A stretch of DNA of 64,000 bases from Massariosphaeria phaeospora (lineage: Eukaryota; Ascomycota; Dothideomycetes; Pleosporales): assembly GCA_011032825.1 (NCBI GenBank), contig JAADJZ010000003.1:1612001-1676000 (forward strand), read 5' to 3'. Both the position numbers and the translations under genes were made by a program. How positions within the stretch are numbered: the stretch's first letter is position 1; the number at the start of each line of letters is the position of its first letter. The notes under the pieces were generated by a model. It had not been told where the DNA came from. It saw only the letters and a program-made list of their open reading frames with translations, and searched no databases. Below are positions 34,818 through 46,170 of the stretch, piece by piece.

Positions 34818-35518
34818 ATGACAAACTTCGACATCAAGGTCGTGTCGGATACCGTGTGCCCGTAGGTACCCCAGTACTCCCGAAGCGCATACACCCCTAA
34901 CAAGCTGGCAGATGGTGCTACGTAGGCAAGAAGCGGCTGGAGAAGGGCATCGCGATATACAAGGAGAAACACCCTGAGGCGAACGACACCTTCTCGACGA
35001 CTTGGTACCCGTTCTACCTGAACCCAGACGCGCCCAAAAGTGTCGATAAAGAGGCGTATTACAAGTCCAAGTTCGGTGAAGCACGCACGCAGATGATGTT
35101 CCAGCGCCTTGCCGCGCTGGGCCAGGCCGAAGACATCAACTTCAAGTTTGGGGGCAAGACCGGGAACACTCGCGATTCCCACCGCTTAGTGCAGTTGGGC
35201 AAGAAGAAAGGACCGCAGGTTCAGACGCGAGTCATCGAGGAGTTGTTTGCGGCCTACTTTGAGAATGAGAGGGATATCACGTCGGCGGATGTGTTGGTCG
35301 AAACGGGGGTCAGAGCGGGACTCGATGAGACTGAGACGCGGGCGTGGCTGGAGAAGGGCAGCGGTGGTCCAGAGGTTGATAGGGAAGTGGAGGACGCTTT
35401 TGCGAAAAATATTTCTGGAGTTCCGAATTACACTGTGAATGGCAAATACGAAATAGGCGGAGCGCAGGATCCAGACGCTTTCGTACAGCTCTTCGAGAGG
35501 TTGAAAAGCCAGGAGTAG
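34818..35518 (+). CDS. DsbA/FrnE-like thiol oxidoreductase
   Basis: This is a thioredoxin-fold DSBA-like protein (2-hydroxychromene-2-carboxylate isomerase/FrnE family) of 216 residues. Exons are 34818..34861 and 34912..35518, joined through an intron with a CCCTAACAA branch region. The join creates the active site: DIKVVSDTVCP|WCYVGKKRLE gives the CPWC redox motif. The rest fits the family: STTWYPFYLNPDAP, MFQRLAALGQAEDINFKFGG, NTRDSHRLVQLGKKKG, ITSADVLVE and the cis-Pro loop GVPNYTVNGKYEIGGAQ. It probably acts in cytosolic disulfide exchange or glutathione-linked chemistry, and the physiological substrate is unknown. Its 3' end converges with the rhodopsin-like gene 115 bp away. Confidence 0.9.
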
Positions 35519-35633
35519 AGGAGTGGTCAAGTTTCTTACAAACCATAATCGGCATGCAATTGTGGAGATGTGGACTGAAACAATGAGTTGTGCATTATAA
35601 ATTATCAGATAAACTTTTACAGCTTAAGCACCT

Positions 35634-36889
35634 TTATGCACGACCCTGGGCCATCGTGAAAGAATTTAAGACTCTCACGTCACCACGCTCAGTCCTGACA
35701 TTAACGTCACTCTCCTTGTAGATTTGCAACCCACTGTTTGCCAAAATCCGCCTCTGGCTCCCGCTATCACTTGTATCTTCTTCTCCTTTGCCCCTGCCCT
35801 CTGATTCAATGATGACCTGGTACATGTCGTCTAATTTCGATATGTCTGTCCTCCTGGCCTGATTGATCGGGTGCAATTGGTGGCTATTAGGCATCGCTCC
35901 AGATCCGGAGATGCCCGATGACTGCACCCCTAAGCGACGCAACAGCGGACGCATGGTTGCGAGACAGCCACCAATGATGCCGAAATTGCACTCGACATTA
36001 CTCCAAGTAGCTACATGTATGATGCCTGAGTGGCAGGTCAGCCGAGCTTTCATTTAACGGAGTCGGTTACACTTACTATAAACGTGGTCCGATGCTACGC
36101 GCTGATTGAGGGCATACATTCGTACAATGGTGCCTACGGAAGCGCTACAGACTACTTAGTATCACAGTGTTGATGAACTGAGTAGACTTACAATACTCCA
36201 AGCGCGAGCATGCCTGCAATATACACCTTTGTGCGTCGTGTAAGCTGGACATTCCATAATATGGGTATTGGTATCAGGGCACAGGACCAGTCGGTGAGAA
36301 TGCTGAAGGCACCGAATACTCTGATCGTGATGGCGAATTTTTGGTAGTCCGAAGGTTCGCATCTACCCTCGCCGTCCCATACGGCAGAAACAGGTGCGCA
36401 AATCGTGGCGAAAACAACGATAGCGACAATGGAACTGACAACACAGATAAAGATAAGGCTATAAAGTATCCACCGATAGATGCTCGAAGGTGTAATGCGG
36501 AGCAGTAGGACGCAGATTGAAGACTTGATGGGCGCCGTGGCAGTGGTGTAGAGAAAGAGGGCGATCAGATTCCACTTCACTGTCATCATCGACTTGTATG
36601 GATCTTGGATATCAATCAAATGGTGGGTTCCACCACCGTTGGCGACCGATATGTATGTGCACGTAACGGATGCAATCTGAACTGCCTAGAAGGTCATGAG
36701 CCACAAGTCATATCTAATCCAGGCTCGAGAACTTACCCATCCAAGGACCATGAGGTAGTCATCAAGTCCAATGGCTCGAATAAGATATCGCGCATACAAT
36801 CTGAGGACTAGGGCGATTGTCGAGAGCGGGTGCAACACACTGATAACGACTAACAATACGATACCTCGCCCAACAGGTTTGACAAACAT
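35634..36889 (-). CDS. rhodopsin-domain (PTH11-like) integral membrane protein
   Basis: This is a multi-pass fungal membrane protein of about 368 residues in the family annotated 'rhodopsin domain' (not light-sensing opsins). Exons are 36737..36889, 36192..36685, 36077..36144 and 35634..36025. The family pattern is clear: LRLYARYLIRAIGLDDYLMV followed by LGW at the exon end, KWNLIALFLYTTATAPIKSS, ICVLLLRIT, CAPVSAVWDG and VFASVGTIVRMYAL. ATWSNVECNFGIIGGCLATM and RPLLRRLG follow. About seven hydrophobic segments can be placed before a hydrophilic tail. Function is unknown, and related PTH11-type proteins are proposed surface receptors in plant-associated fungi. An upstream in-frame Met at 36937 is an alternative start. 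Confidence 0.85.
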
Positions 36890-37745
36890 TGTAGCAACGT
36901 TTGCTCGCGAGTAGCGAAAGTTAATGGAAGAAAGCAAGATATTAGATTGGGAACGACAGAATGGGGATCAAGAGGACGGTATCAGAGCGGGGCCCAAATC
37001 GGGGGGTCCATGCTACGCCTCGTTGGCGTCATGTTGGTCGCTGATGCATGCGTAATCGGTTGCCACGCTGCGGGTTCAAGGGATGAACTAATTTCCACTT
37101 AGCCTAGAGATTGACTGTGATGCTGGCTGGCTGTTCTGGTGTTGAACAATGATGGGTAGTGAAGTGATGGGTAGTGAAGAAATCTGGAATCTGGGGAACG
37201 TGCCAGAGGTCGCTTACCCCTGCGACGTGGCCTCCATCCCCTCCCACTCATACCTCTCTCTCTCTCACTCCATCGTCGCAGATCGCACCTGCTGCCCTGC
37301 CTAGGCAAACGGCGTTGACCACAGCTCAACGCCTCGCTCGTGCCAGGGACCTAGGTATGCTCCAGTGCGATTGATTCCGCACGATTGGGTTGTTGGTCTA
37401 AGCGCCCCAACCGCGGAGCATACTACCCAACGCTCATACGCTCTGCAGACTGCAACTGAGTTCTGCAACCACATCTGCCTCCTACGACCTGGACATCTAC
37501 GACCGCAGTAGCGCAATTCTACCTACCTGGCCGTGCACCGACACTCTTTGGCTCCTGGACCATGTCAAATTTGCATGCGATGCTGTTCTAGACTATTGTC
37601 GCATTCTCTTCTCCTCTTTCGCTCCCTCACCCTACCTGCTACTCAGGTACCTCAAGACGCTACTCGTGTACCGCGTACAATTCTCTGGCAGCGTCTCGGT
37701 CTCAACCGGTCTTGCGCCTCCCCAATAGCTCCGCTTGGTTGTAAA
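36890..37745. other. intergenic with tandem microduplications
   Basis: This 856-bp region lies between the divergent rhodopsin-like and esterase genes. It contains an exact 15-bp and an exact 7-bp tandem duplication (37150..37194). No gene is supported. Confidence 0.5.
37150..37194. repeat. adjacent 15-bp and 7-bp tandem duplications
   Basis: TGATGGGTAGTGAAG is repeated exactly at 37150..37164 and 37165..37179. One base later AATCTGG is repeated exactly at 37181..37187 and 37188..37194. Confidence 0.95.
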
Positions 37746-39611
37746 ATGAAGAATTATGCCATCGCCGCCGCCGCGTTTGGCGTTGGCGCAGTCGGCCACA
37801 CCATGGGGCATGTCAGTTCCTCCCATCCGACTGCCACCATTGACGGAGGTGTCATTATCGGGACTGTCTCCAGTGTGCCGGGTGCTGCAATAAGCGTCAA
37901 CCAGTTCCTCGGCATCCCATTCGCCTCCGCGCCGGCCGGTACACTACGCTTCGCCCCGCCGAGACCGACAGCCTGGAGCCAGCCTCTTGATACCACGGCG
38001 TTCAAACCGGCCTGCATTCAAGTCTTCAGTCCCTATGGGACTCGCAATTTCGTCCAGGACGTCTTCAGTTCGCCGCGGCCCGACGAAAGTGAGGATTGCC
38101 TGTACATAAACGTCTTTGCCCCAAATAAGAGTTGCAATGCTACTGCAGAGGAGCCATTGCCAGTTCTCTACTGGCTGTACGGTGGAGGACTGGTCTTTGG
38201 AAATGCCGGACAACCCATGTACGACGGCTCGCATTTCGCTGCTTTGGAGCATGTACGTACATATCCTTATTGTCAACGCAAAAAGCATATCGTCGGTTCC
38301 ATATAATAGGTACAACCGTCCCTTTGCATGCCCGCAGTTAAGATTTCGTCAGGTAGTAGTTGTCACTGTTAACTACCGTACCAACTTGTTCGGCTTCCCC
38401 ATTGCTCCCGACATCAAGAATCTCACCGAGAGAAACCTTGGACTATTGGATCAACGCGCTGGTTTGGAATGGGTACGTCAATCCTCCTTACGTGCATCAT
38501 TGGGTGCAGACGACTGACTCTCCCCTTGTATTCAGGTCCAACATAATATCAGAGCCTTTGGTGGCGACCCAGATCGCGTCACCATCTTTGGGCAGTCCGC
38601 GGGATCGCTTTCTGTAGATGTTTTGCTCACCAGCGAATGGCCTAAAGATGTGGGTCCACCTTTCCACGCCGCCATTATGCAAAGCGGAACATGATCGTAC
38701 AACCCTGCGTTTGCCAACTGCAACAACACGAACTATGTCTCGTGGAATCGGTTGCTTGACAGTGTAGACTGCACAAACGCCACTTCTCCATTCCAATGCG
38801 TGAAGGATACACCGGCAGACAAACTTCGCTACGCTCAAGAAAATAGCATTAGTTTCGGCACCCCGGCTGGTGACGACAAAATTCTCGCATGTGATCCACG
38901 TCTACGTCGCGAGACTGGTAGATTTGCGCAAGTTCCAGTAATCGGTGGGTCGAACGTAGATGACGGGAGTTACTATGGAGCCAAGATCGGTCCCGATATC
39001 GATCGTTACTTCAATTCGGTCTTTCCGAACGAGACTGAACTGAAGGCGAGTATCCTAGGAGTATATAACCTGAACCCAGCGGAGGGAAGGGTTGATAATT
39101 GCACCCGATTGGGGCAAATCCATACGGATTGGAACTTCAAATGCGTAAGCTTTCCCGGGCAAATACTGGTCAACAAATTTGATGCAAGACTGATTGCATC
39201 CAGCCCGCCGTGTTCCTCAGCAACAGTTCCACCCGCTACGTCCCCACTTACCGCTACCTCTTCAACGCTACCTTTCCTAATCAACGCCTGACCAGCCTCC
39301 CTGACCTCCTTTGGCCGATATCAACCCAAGGCGCCTATCATCAGTCTGAAGTGCCTATTGTCTTCTCGACATACGATCGCACAGGGGCCACGGAAGAGCA
39401 GAAGGCGCTTAGTGATACGATGCGTAGTGCGTGGGCGAGATTTGCGAGAGACCCAGGATCTCCGCCTATTGAGGGCTGGGAAGTCGCAGGAGTGGATGGT
39501 TTGAGAGTCATGGATTTTGGGGTTGATGAGGCGGGAGGGGTGAAAATGGTGACGGATCGTACAGGGAATTGTGCGGCTTGGAAGGATTTTATCTTGCGAA
39601 AGCATCTGTGA
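37746..39611 (+). pseudogene. type-B carboxylesterase interrupted by one in-frame TGA
   Basis: This is a secreted alpha/beta-hydrolase of the carboxylesterase/lipase type. Predicted exons are 37746..38252, 38353..38472, 38536..39144 and 39204..39611 (548 codons). The signal peptide starts MKNYAIAAAAFGVGAVGHTM. Family motifs in order are NQFLGIPFASAP, ESEDCLYINVFAP, the oxyanion loop YGGGLVFG and VVTVNYRTNLFGFP. The nucleophile elbow IFGQSAGS and NNTNYVSW follow, and HQSEVPIVF carries the catalytic His. Codon 262 (38692..38694) is TGA, just after AAIMQSGT, where relatives continue with a residue before SYNPAF. All introns and the remaining frame are intact, so the break is recent, an assembly error, or read through. 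A truncated product would lack the catalytic His and the acidic residue. Confidence 0.8.
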
Positions 39612-40299
39612 TGGGGGGCATACGGGGTGGAATTGGGAGGTGAGGAAAATCAGATGCCGCGCTAAGAATAGCGAGAATGCTATTCTGTGAATCTGTGTCA
39701 GGGCTGGCGGGCCACCATGCAGGGGCTGCTGCACATCTCCCGCTTGTAATTGCTTGTTTGGGTCGACCGGTGTACGAGGCGAGCGAAGCCGCGCCCCCTC
39801 ATAGGCCGAGTGAAACTGTCTCTTCAGCCTCACGCCCTTTCCAGGCCAGGCACTCCGTCTCGCTCTGCGCATAACAATGGCTTGCTTGGCATCGGGTCAT
39901 TGTTGGGCCTGCCATTCGCCCTAGAAGTAGAGGGGTGCTCGCGGTGCTGTAGCAGTACCCGAACGATGAGGTCTAGACTCGCCAGCCACATCGACCACGG
40001 CGTCTCGTCTTTACTTTTCTATGGGCAGCTCAGTCTCCGTGGCTGGGTATTCCTGTTGTAGCATAGAAGGACTAGGACAGGGTTGACTTAAAGCATTGCA
40101 CAACCGTATTCGGGTTCTAACCGCTCTTCAGCTGAAAGGCGACTATCGCGAGCCTTAATCTGCACCCCGTGCTCTTTTTTTCGTCTTGTTACTTGTCTGT
40201 TTCGTTCTCTTCAGCTTCCTTTTCTTCCGTCTTTCGCTTGTTCGGCCCTGGATTCTGCTACTAATACTGTCGAGGACCTTGTCGCCATATCCACCCACT
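39612..40299. other. intergenic, no gene seen
   Basis: This 688-bp spacer lies upstream of the sensor-like membrane protein gene. It holds short pyrimidine-rich tracts just before the ATG (around 40165..40250), typical of a fungal core promoter/leader. Confidence 0.4.
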
Positions 40300-41653
40300 A
40301 TGCAGCACATCAGGATAGCTTTCGGCGTGCTTGCTGCTTTACCTCCTGCTGTCAACTGCATAGCTTTCGGTGGCCCAGCTCCCACGGCAACGAGCCCCGG
40401 CCGCGCTCTAGTTGATTGGACTCCGAAACCAACCAAGGGGCCTTCAGTTGCTGAATTGCGGAAACGGCAGTCTTTCGATGCAGAGACTTGCGGCTGGATT
40501 GATGGAGATCTATGTAGGTTACTACCTGGGAGATCGTCTACTCAGGAAGAGCACTGCTGACATTGCTATAGCTTCCGCTCTGACATGTATGTCTGGCGGA
40601 GCCTGTAAGCTCTACACAGCGGGAAGCTTCGGCATGGCGGGTTGTTGCGATGGCTCCGACACACAAAATTGCGGCTGGGTAAATACCTGTCTCGACTACG
40701 ACTCTTACACTGCCCGCTGCGATTCCGAGTGTGAGCTGAACACCTTCGTCCGCAAATGCTCCAACGTCGCCTCCCCTTACTGCGTCACTTGGACGTATCC
40801 CTCGGACGGCGTCGCGGATTATGGTTGTGCGAGCTACTCGTCTGCTATGGAAACCGTGCTCCCCTATGGAGGGGACTTGTCGGACTCCAGCCTGAGCGGT
40901 GTGTCGCTGCAGACACTTAGTGGGGATGCAGTCACTGGATGGGGCGAGTCATCCAGCGCTGAATCCAGTGATATTCTTGCGACAGTAACGGATAGCGAAG
41001 TTGCAGACACCGCCACCGAATCCGATGTCAGTTCTTCATATACCACTACTATCCCGTCCGCTGGCGGTCCCTCCAGGAAAAAAGACAAGAAGAAGGTTTC
41101 TGTCGCCATGATCGTCGGTATCGTTATTGGCGCTCTGGTGCTCTTGTTCGTGCTTGGCGCTGCTATAATCTTCTTCTGCGTCAAGAAGAAGAAAGAGCGC
41201 CAGCTCGCTGCAAACCAGCAAACCATCGCTGCCGCTCAGGCGAACCGTCCTCAGTCGCAATACCCACCTCAAATGGAACAACAGCCGCTCATGCACCAAC
41301 CTCCCGTACCAAATATGCAGCAACCTCTCGCCCCCGCACCACAACACGATGGGTACTTCGCGCCTGCAGTTGCAACCGACCCGCACAAGATCAACCCACA
41401 AACCCAAGTCAATGGATATCAAGCCCAGTCTCCGATCTCGAATCCTCCCACACCGGCTCCGCCATATGTGCAGCCCTACTACGCAGCACCGAATGCGCCG
41501 CCCATGCCAACCCAGACACCTGTCCAATACCCAGCAAGACAACCAACACCTGGAACGTACGAGGTCGATGCGATGAGTGTGCCTCATACTCCGGCATCCC
41601 ATGGCCAAACAGCGCATACAGAACAACTGTACGAACTAGCGCCCGGAAAGTGA
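40300..41653 (+). CDS. Cys-rich single-pass membrane protein, sensor-like
   Basis: Exons are 40300..40513 and 40572..41653 (431 residues). Residues 1-20 form a signal peptide. A dibasic KR site near residues 55-56 (AELRKRQSF) suggests Kex2 processing. The ectodomain (about 62-160) is rich in Cys, with CGWIDGDLSSALTCMSGGAC, GMAGCCDGS and NTCLDYDSYTARCDSEC. A Ser/Thr-rich stalk follows, then KKDKKK and one membrane helix near 247-271 (VAMIVGIVIGALVLLFVLGA). The tail is Pro/Gln-rich (YPPQMEQQPLMHQPPVP). This layout resembles fungal cell-surface or wall sensors, but the Cys domain is not WSC by its spacing. It is a common Pezizomycotina architecture of unknown function. Confidence 0.8.
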
Positions 41654-42639
41654 CGAGTTCGATGGGACTGATTTGGACACGTTTTCGAAGGCTCAGTATC
41701 GTTTGTCAAGGTCGCTGAGCGGGACAGGACTTGCTTCCTAGGCTGTGATTAACCTTTATTTTGTTGCTTCACATTTTGTTGCATCACAAGGCCTATTCTT
41801 GGTGATTAGCAACGAGCAGGCTATGGCGAATGAGTTCTACGGACGCTACCTACACTGCGATATGATCAGGCGCAATAGGGAAAGAACAGAGGAGAATTAG
41901 TATTGAGGAAAGTTTGCACCATGTTTAGCATTAATAAGCCCGAGAAAAGAAATACACAAGCAATTTAGCAGTACATAGCGCTCCTTGCACACAGGTTTTA
42001 AAAAGTCCTTCCAGTGCTCGTCAAACCTGACTGACATGGCAAAGCAACCACAGTGTCTAATTTATTGCCAACTTCGGACGCAAACGGATGGTGATATTCC
42101 ACGCATTAGCGGAACGGTAACGTGCGCCCTTGGGAACTCTCTATGATTGGACTTAGTGTCTCTGATCCGTAAGGTTGTGACTGACATCTCGTTCAATTCT
42201 TGGAAGCTTGATGCAGTGTTTATGTCCATAGCGGCAATCTTCTGGTGCACTACTTCTCACCCTACAACCATCGCATGTATGCCATCACGAGACATAGTGG
42301 AAGAGATAGGCTTCGATTCTACCTGGGGGAGGAGGCAATAGAGGCACCTTGCCTGGGCCGGATTCTTCCGGGCATCATAGTATGGTCTTCCCAAAAAGCT
42401 GTTGTATCAGTGAGCTTCGTGAATGTGCCTAAAGACGAAATTGACGAGACGGGGAGTGCTGCCGCCCGGTTGAGTGCAGGAGTAAGAATGTCCAAACCGA
42501 CCGCCGTTGATGGATCGTCAATGTATAATGCGGTACATAGGCACCGCCGTTGGGACCATGCAGAATTGATTGCCAGAATTACGCCCGCTATGCACACTTC
42601 CACACTATACATACTCGTACACCAACAGGGACTTCTCTT
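41654..42639. other. convergent spacer of about 1 kb
   Basis: This region lies between the 3' ends of the sensor-like gene and mitochondrial S18. It contains a near-exact 15-bp tandem duplication (41758..41787). A plus-strand frame (42245..42874) runs antisense into the S18 gene and shows no features. Confidence 0.45.
41758..41787. repeat. 15-bp tandem duplication, one mismatch
   Basis: ATTTTGTTGCTTCAC is followed directly by ATTTTGTTGCATCAC, in the 3' flank of the sensor-like gene. Confidence 0.9.
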
Positions 42640-43331
42640 CTACAGGAATCTGCCCGGCGAGCTCCGCTTCAGCACCAACGGATGTCTATGCACACTGGGC
42701 ATCAGACCGAGTCCGATGGCTCTCCGTATCGCTTTGGCAATCTTCCTCTGGTTCTTCGGCCGCAGTCCAGTCTCGCTCGAGTGCTTGATGCGCCCCATCT
42801 CGGTCATGTATTCGGACATCATGGTGAAGTTCTGCAGCGGTCAGCTTCCGCGACCGGCCGATGGAAGGGTGTAAAGCCCACCTTGTACTCGTTGACGGGA
42901 TTGATGCCCAGGGTGTCGAATGCATCGCTCTGTGCCGTCTTGCGCGCCCTCTTCCACTTCAGCTGCTCGGAGCCCGACAGGTCGTGCGGCGTGTAGACAT
43001 CGCCCGGCTGCCACCGGCGATAGATCTGCCGCGCAAAGAGGGCGCGCTGCTCGGACTCGACCATCTCGGCAGCCGCGGTTTTCGAGGGACTGAAGTCCTT
43101 CAGCGCCCACGTGATGGGAGACGGGTTCGTGGCGGGTTTGCGCTGCGGCTCCGACGGATGGCGGCGCGACGCTGTGCTGGGGGACAGGACGTCCAGGAGG
43201 TCTGCGGTGCTCCGTTTAGCTGCCACGAACGCACCCGTCGGTCTGCAGCGCGCACTGGCGGCGGAGAAGCAGCGCGTGCCTGCGGCTGCAAGCTGCGCCG
43301 AAGACTGGAGGGATGCCCGCGCGAAGGCCAT
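42640..43331 (-). CDS. mitochondrial small ribosomal subunit protein bS18m
   Basis: This is a bS18-family protein of the mitochondrial ribosome, 213 residues. Exons are 42882..43331 and 42640..42830. The N-terminus (MAFARASLQSSAQLAAAGTR) is a mitochondrial presequence. The S18 core follows: RQIYRRWQPGDVYTPHDLSG, DTLGINPVNEYK|NFTMMSEYMTEMGRI and the signature RPKNQRKIAKAIRRAIGLGL near the C-terminus. The terminal segment MPSVHRHPLVLKR is typical of fungal mitochondrial homologues. The intron (42831..42881 region) has a CTGACC branch and CAG acceptor. It is head-to-head with a PPR protein gene, so the pair may share control of mitochondrial biogenesis. Confidence 0.9.
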
Positions 43332-43701
43332 GGCGGTGCGGGGTGCGGGTTGCGGGTTGCGGGTTGTGGGTGGGCAGTCGCTTTGGCGGAGGAAGCTGTG
43401 CAGGTGCAGGTGCAGGTCGCGGCTGCAATTGCAATATAATAAATAGATACTGTACATGTTCCGCAGCTAGCGGCTCGCCAAGCAATCACGATTTTGACGT
43501 CGTCGACCATGGCCACGGCCGCCGGCACGCCCGTGGACAGCACTCGCCCGACTCTTGCTCGCCCCGTCTCTCGTGGTGGTGTGCATCTCGATTGACTCTC
43601 GCCGCGCATCTCATGGCCGCCACCCACCGATAAACCCGTCTGTGCCCGTGCCAATTGCACCCTCCCCACGGCTGCACAGCGTCTCGCCGCCGGCCACCAC
43701 C
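43332..43701. promoter_or_regulatory. bidirectional promoter bS18m / PPR gene, with G-quadruplex motif
   Basis: This 370-bp interval lies between divergent start codons. Just upstream of the S18 ATG, 43340..43374 contains six G-runs of three or more spaced by one to six bases (TGCGGGT units). A CAGGTG repeat lies near 43398..43416. Confidence 0.6.
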
Positions 43702-46170
43702 ATGCCCTCGCATCTCACGCGCGTCGTCTTCCGCAGCATCGTCGCCAACAAGCCGCTCCTGTACCGCGACTGTTTACACCGGCCATCTCGCTCATGTCTG
43801 GTCTTGCAGAATGGCCTGCCGTTGCTGCCGCAGTCGCAGCGGCGCACCTTCCTCAATCTTTGGAAGTCGCCGCGCAAAGTAAAGCCGGCAGAGCTGCCTC
43901 CGGGGCTCGACAAGATGACAGAGCTGGCGCACCGGCAGCGAGTGTCCGCACGCCTGCCTCCGCCCGACGAAGTCGCTGAGGCCTTCACGGCCTTCACGGC
44001 CAGAAAGGGCGTGCGATTCGAAGACTACCACGTCCATACCGCCGGAAACGCCTTCAGATATCTCCAGGAGAACCCACACGAGCATGGGCCGCCGTGGCTC
44101 TCAAGACAGGACATCCGCAACGCAATGTCTAGACTGTTAGACAAGCCGCCCGAGACAGGTGGCCAGCCGCATTTGGCATTTGGCCGACTGTTGTACCAAG
44201 AGCTGGAGAAAACGCAGGAAAAGGAAGGCCCGCGAACCATCCAGGAAAGCACGTCCCCGGGCATCGATCAGCCCGAAGTAATGGGACTGCCTATGCTCGT
44301 ACGATTATTGTCCACCTACGGTGCTAGCCTCGAAGCTAGGGATATTGCAGCGAAGAACTTCGTACCTACGGCCCACTCCAGAGCCCCCCATAATCAGGGC
44401 CATACTGCCGAGTCGGCTTGGACTGCTGTTTTGCAAGGATTTGCTCAAGAGCGCAATGTCGAAGAGCTAGTCACAACGGCGGAACTGATCCTTGAACTGT
44501 CTTTGCCTTTCACTGTCGGCTTCCAGAGGGTTTTGGTGGCTTTTTTCGCCGAGAGGAATAACCTAGAGCAGGCGAAGCGCTGGTACTCCCAGCCGGTAGT
44601 TGACCTCGCTAATGCCGCCGAGACTGAGCCGGCGGGAAAGACTCATGCTGCCATCCTCACTGCATGCGCTTTACATGGAGATCTCACGTTTGGCCAGAGC
44701 ATTGTAGCTTCCATGCTGAAAAATACGCCAAATAAGGAAGCCTGGGATGCTGTGTTCCTTTGGTCAGCAGCCATCGGCAAAGGGGTGGATGAAGTTGAGC
44801 GAATGATGAACGTAATGGTCCGTCGAAGTAATGAAGCAATACAGCCGGATATCGATACCATCAATACTTTAGTCGAATTCGCCATGTCGAAAAAGGACCC
44901 CTACTCAGCCGAACGTTATATCACGTTGGGTGAAAGGCGAAATATCTTCCCGAACGAGAGAACCTTCGCGATGCAGATGCAATATCGGTTGTCTATCAGT
45001 GATATAGATGGGGCAAGAGCTGCTTACTTCGGCCTCCAGGGAAATATGTCGGGCGACGAAAGAAGCGTCAATGTTGTCAACAAGTTGATCCAGGTACTGT
45101 GCGAGTCGAAACAGCATCAATATGACGACCTCATGGCTATCGTTGATGACTTGCTGGAGCGAAAGGCACGTCTTGCCCCAGAGACCGTGGCCGCCCTTTG
45201 CCTTTTGCACCTTCGTCGAGGGGAGACCCATGATGCCGCAGATTTGCTCAACATGCATGCCCACCATTTTTCTCCACCTCAACGTGTCACCATACGTGAC
45301 AGCCTCGCAGCTTTTATCTTGGACGGCCAGACGAGCACGGCAGATGCTTGGGACGCGTATCAACTATTACGTAAGATGTTCCCCGAGACGCCGCGTGAAG
45401 TGCGCATCCACATCATGAACGAGTTCTTCGCGCGGAAACGCTCAGACATGGCCTGTCATGTCTTCTTCCACATGCGCAATCATACACACAAGTCCATCAC
45501 TGCTAACAAGGAAGTTTATGTGGCTGCTTTCACTGGCTTTGCTCGTAATGCGGATGCGGAGAGCTTGGAGCTTGTGCACAACCAGCTCAAACTCGATTTG
45601 AGCCTAGAGCTAGATACCCAGCTAAGGAACGCATTGATGCTGGCCTATGCTTCGACTGGCAACAATCGACGAGCATTGGACTTTTGGGCGGAAATTTGCG
45701 GTTCACGGGAAGGGCCTTCGTACAATAGCATCGCTATTGCCTTCCGGTCGTGTGAGGGGATGCCGTTCGGCGACGAGCACGCGAAGTCTATATGGCGTAG
45801 ATTGAAGGAAATGGACGTGGACATCGACAAGGCCATCTTCGTTGCTTACCAAAGTGCGATCGCGCGCAATCATCAACACGATGAAGCGCTCACGCTGGTG
45901 GAATCAGTAGAGGAAGAGCATGGATTCACCCCCGATGTCGAGATGTGGGTTCCCTGTGCTTAATATTTCCGTTCGCCTTGCTAACGCTCCGACAGTCTGG
46001 GAAATTGGTTCAACACGACCACGAACATCGAGAGGCAGTTAAAGGTCGAGGCATGGATCAGAGAGCAGCACCCCGCTGTGTGGTCGGAGCTCGAGGCTCT
46101 GGGCCATTGGGTCACCATGGACGGATTCGGCTACCGTCAGTACAACATCAATCGCGATTTGGACCCATAG
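43702..46170 (+). CDS. mitochondrial PPR-like protein, CIA84-type
   Basis: Exons are 43702..45944 and 45996..46170 (805 residues); the intron has a TTGCTAACG branch site and a GTGGGT donor. The N-terminus is a long Arg-rich mitochondrial presequence (MPSHLTRVVFRSIVANKPLL, then SQRRTFLNLWKSPRKVKP). The body consists of helical-pair repeats of pentatricopeptide type, for example KTHAAILTACALHGDLTFGQ, DIDTINTLVEFAMSKKDPYS and EVYVAAFTGFARNADAESLE. The size and composition fit fungal complex I intermediate-associated protein 84 (CIA84), needed to assemble the membrane arm of complex I. That identity is moderate, and the alternative is another mitochondrial PPR protein acting on RNA. The last exon adds TMDGFGYRQYNINRDLDP. 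Confidence 0.75.

Noticed and set aside
39145..39203. apparent frameshift near the end of the carboxylesterase
   Set aside because: It is explained by a canonical intron (GTAAGC...CAG), which restores the family motif FKC|PAVFL; only the TGA at 38692 is a true break.
42245..42874. 209-codon plus-strand frame
   Set aside because: It runs antisense into the mitochondrial S18 gene and has no recognisable motif.
43340..43374. possible telomere-like repeat
   Set aside because: The unit TGCGGGT is not a known fungal telomere repeat, the array is short, and it lies between two intact genes; it is better described as a G-quadruplex motif.
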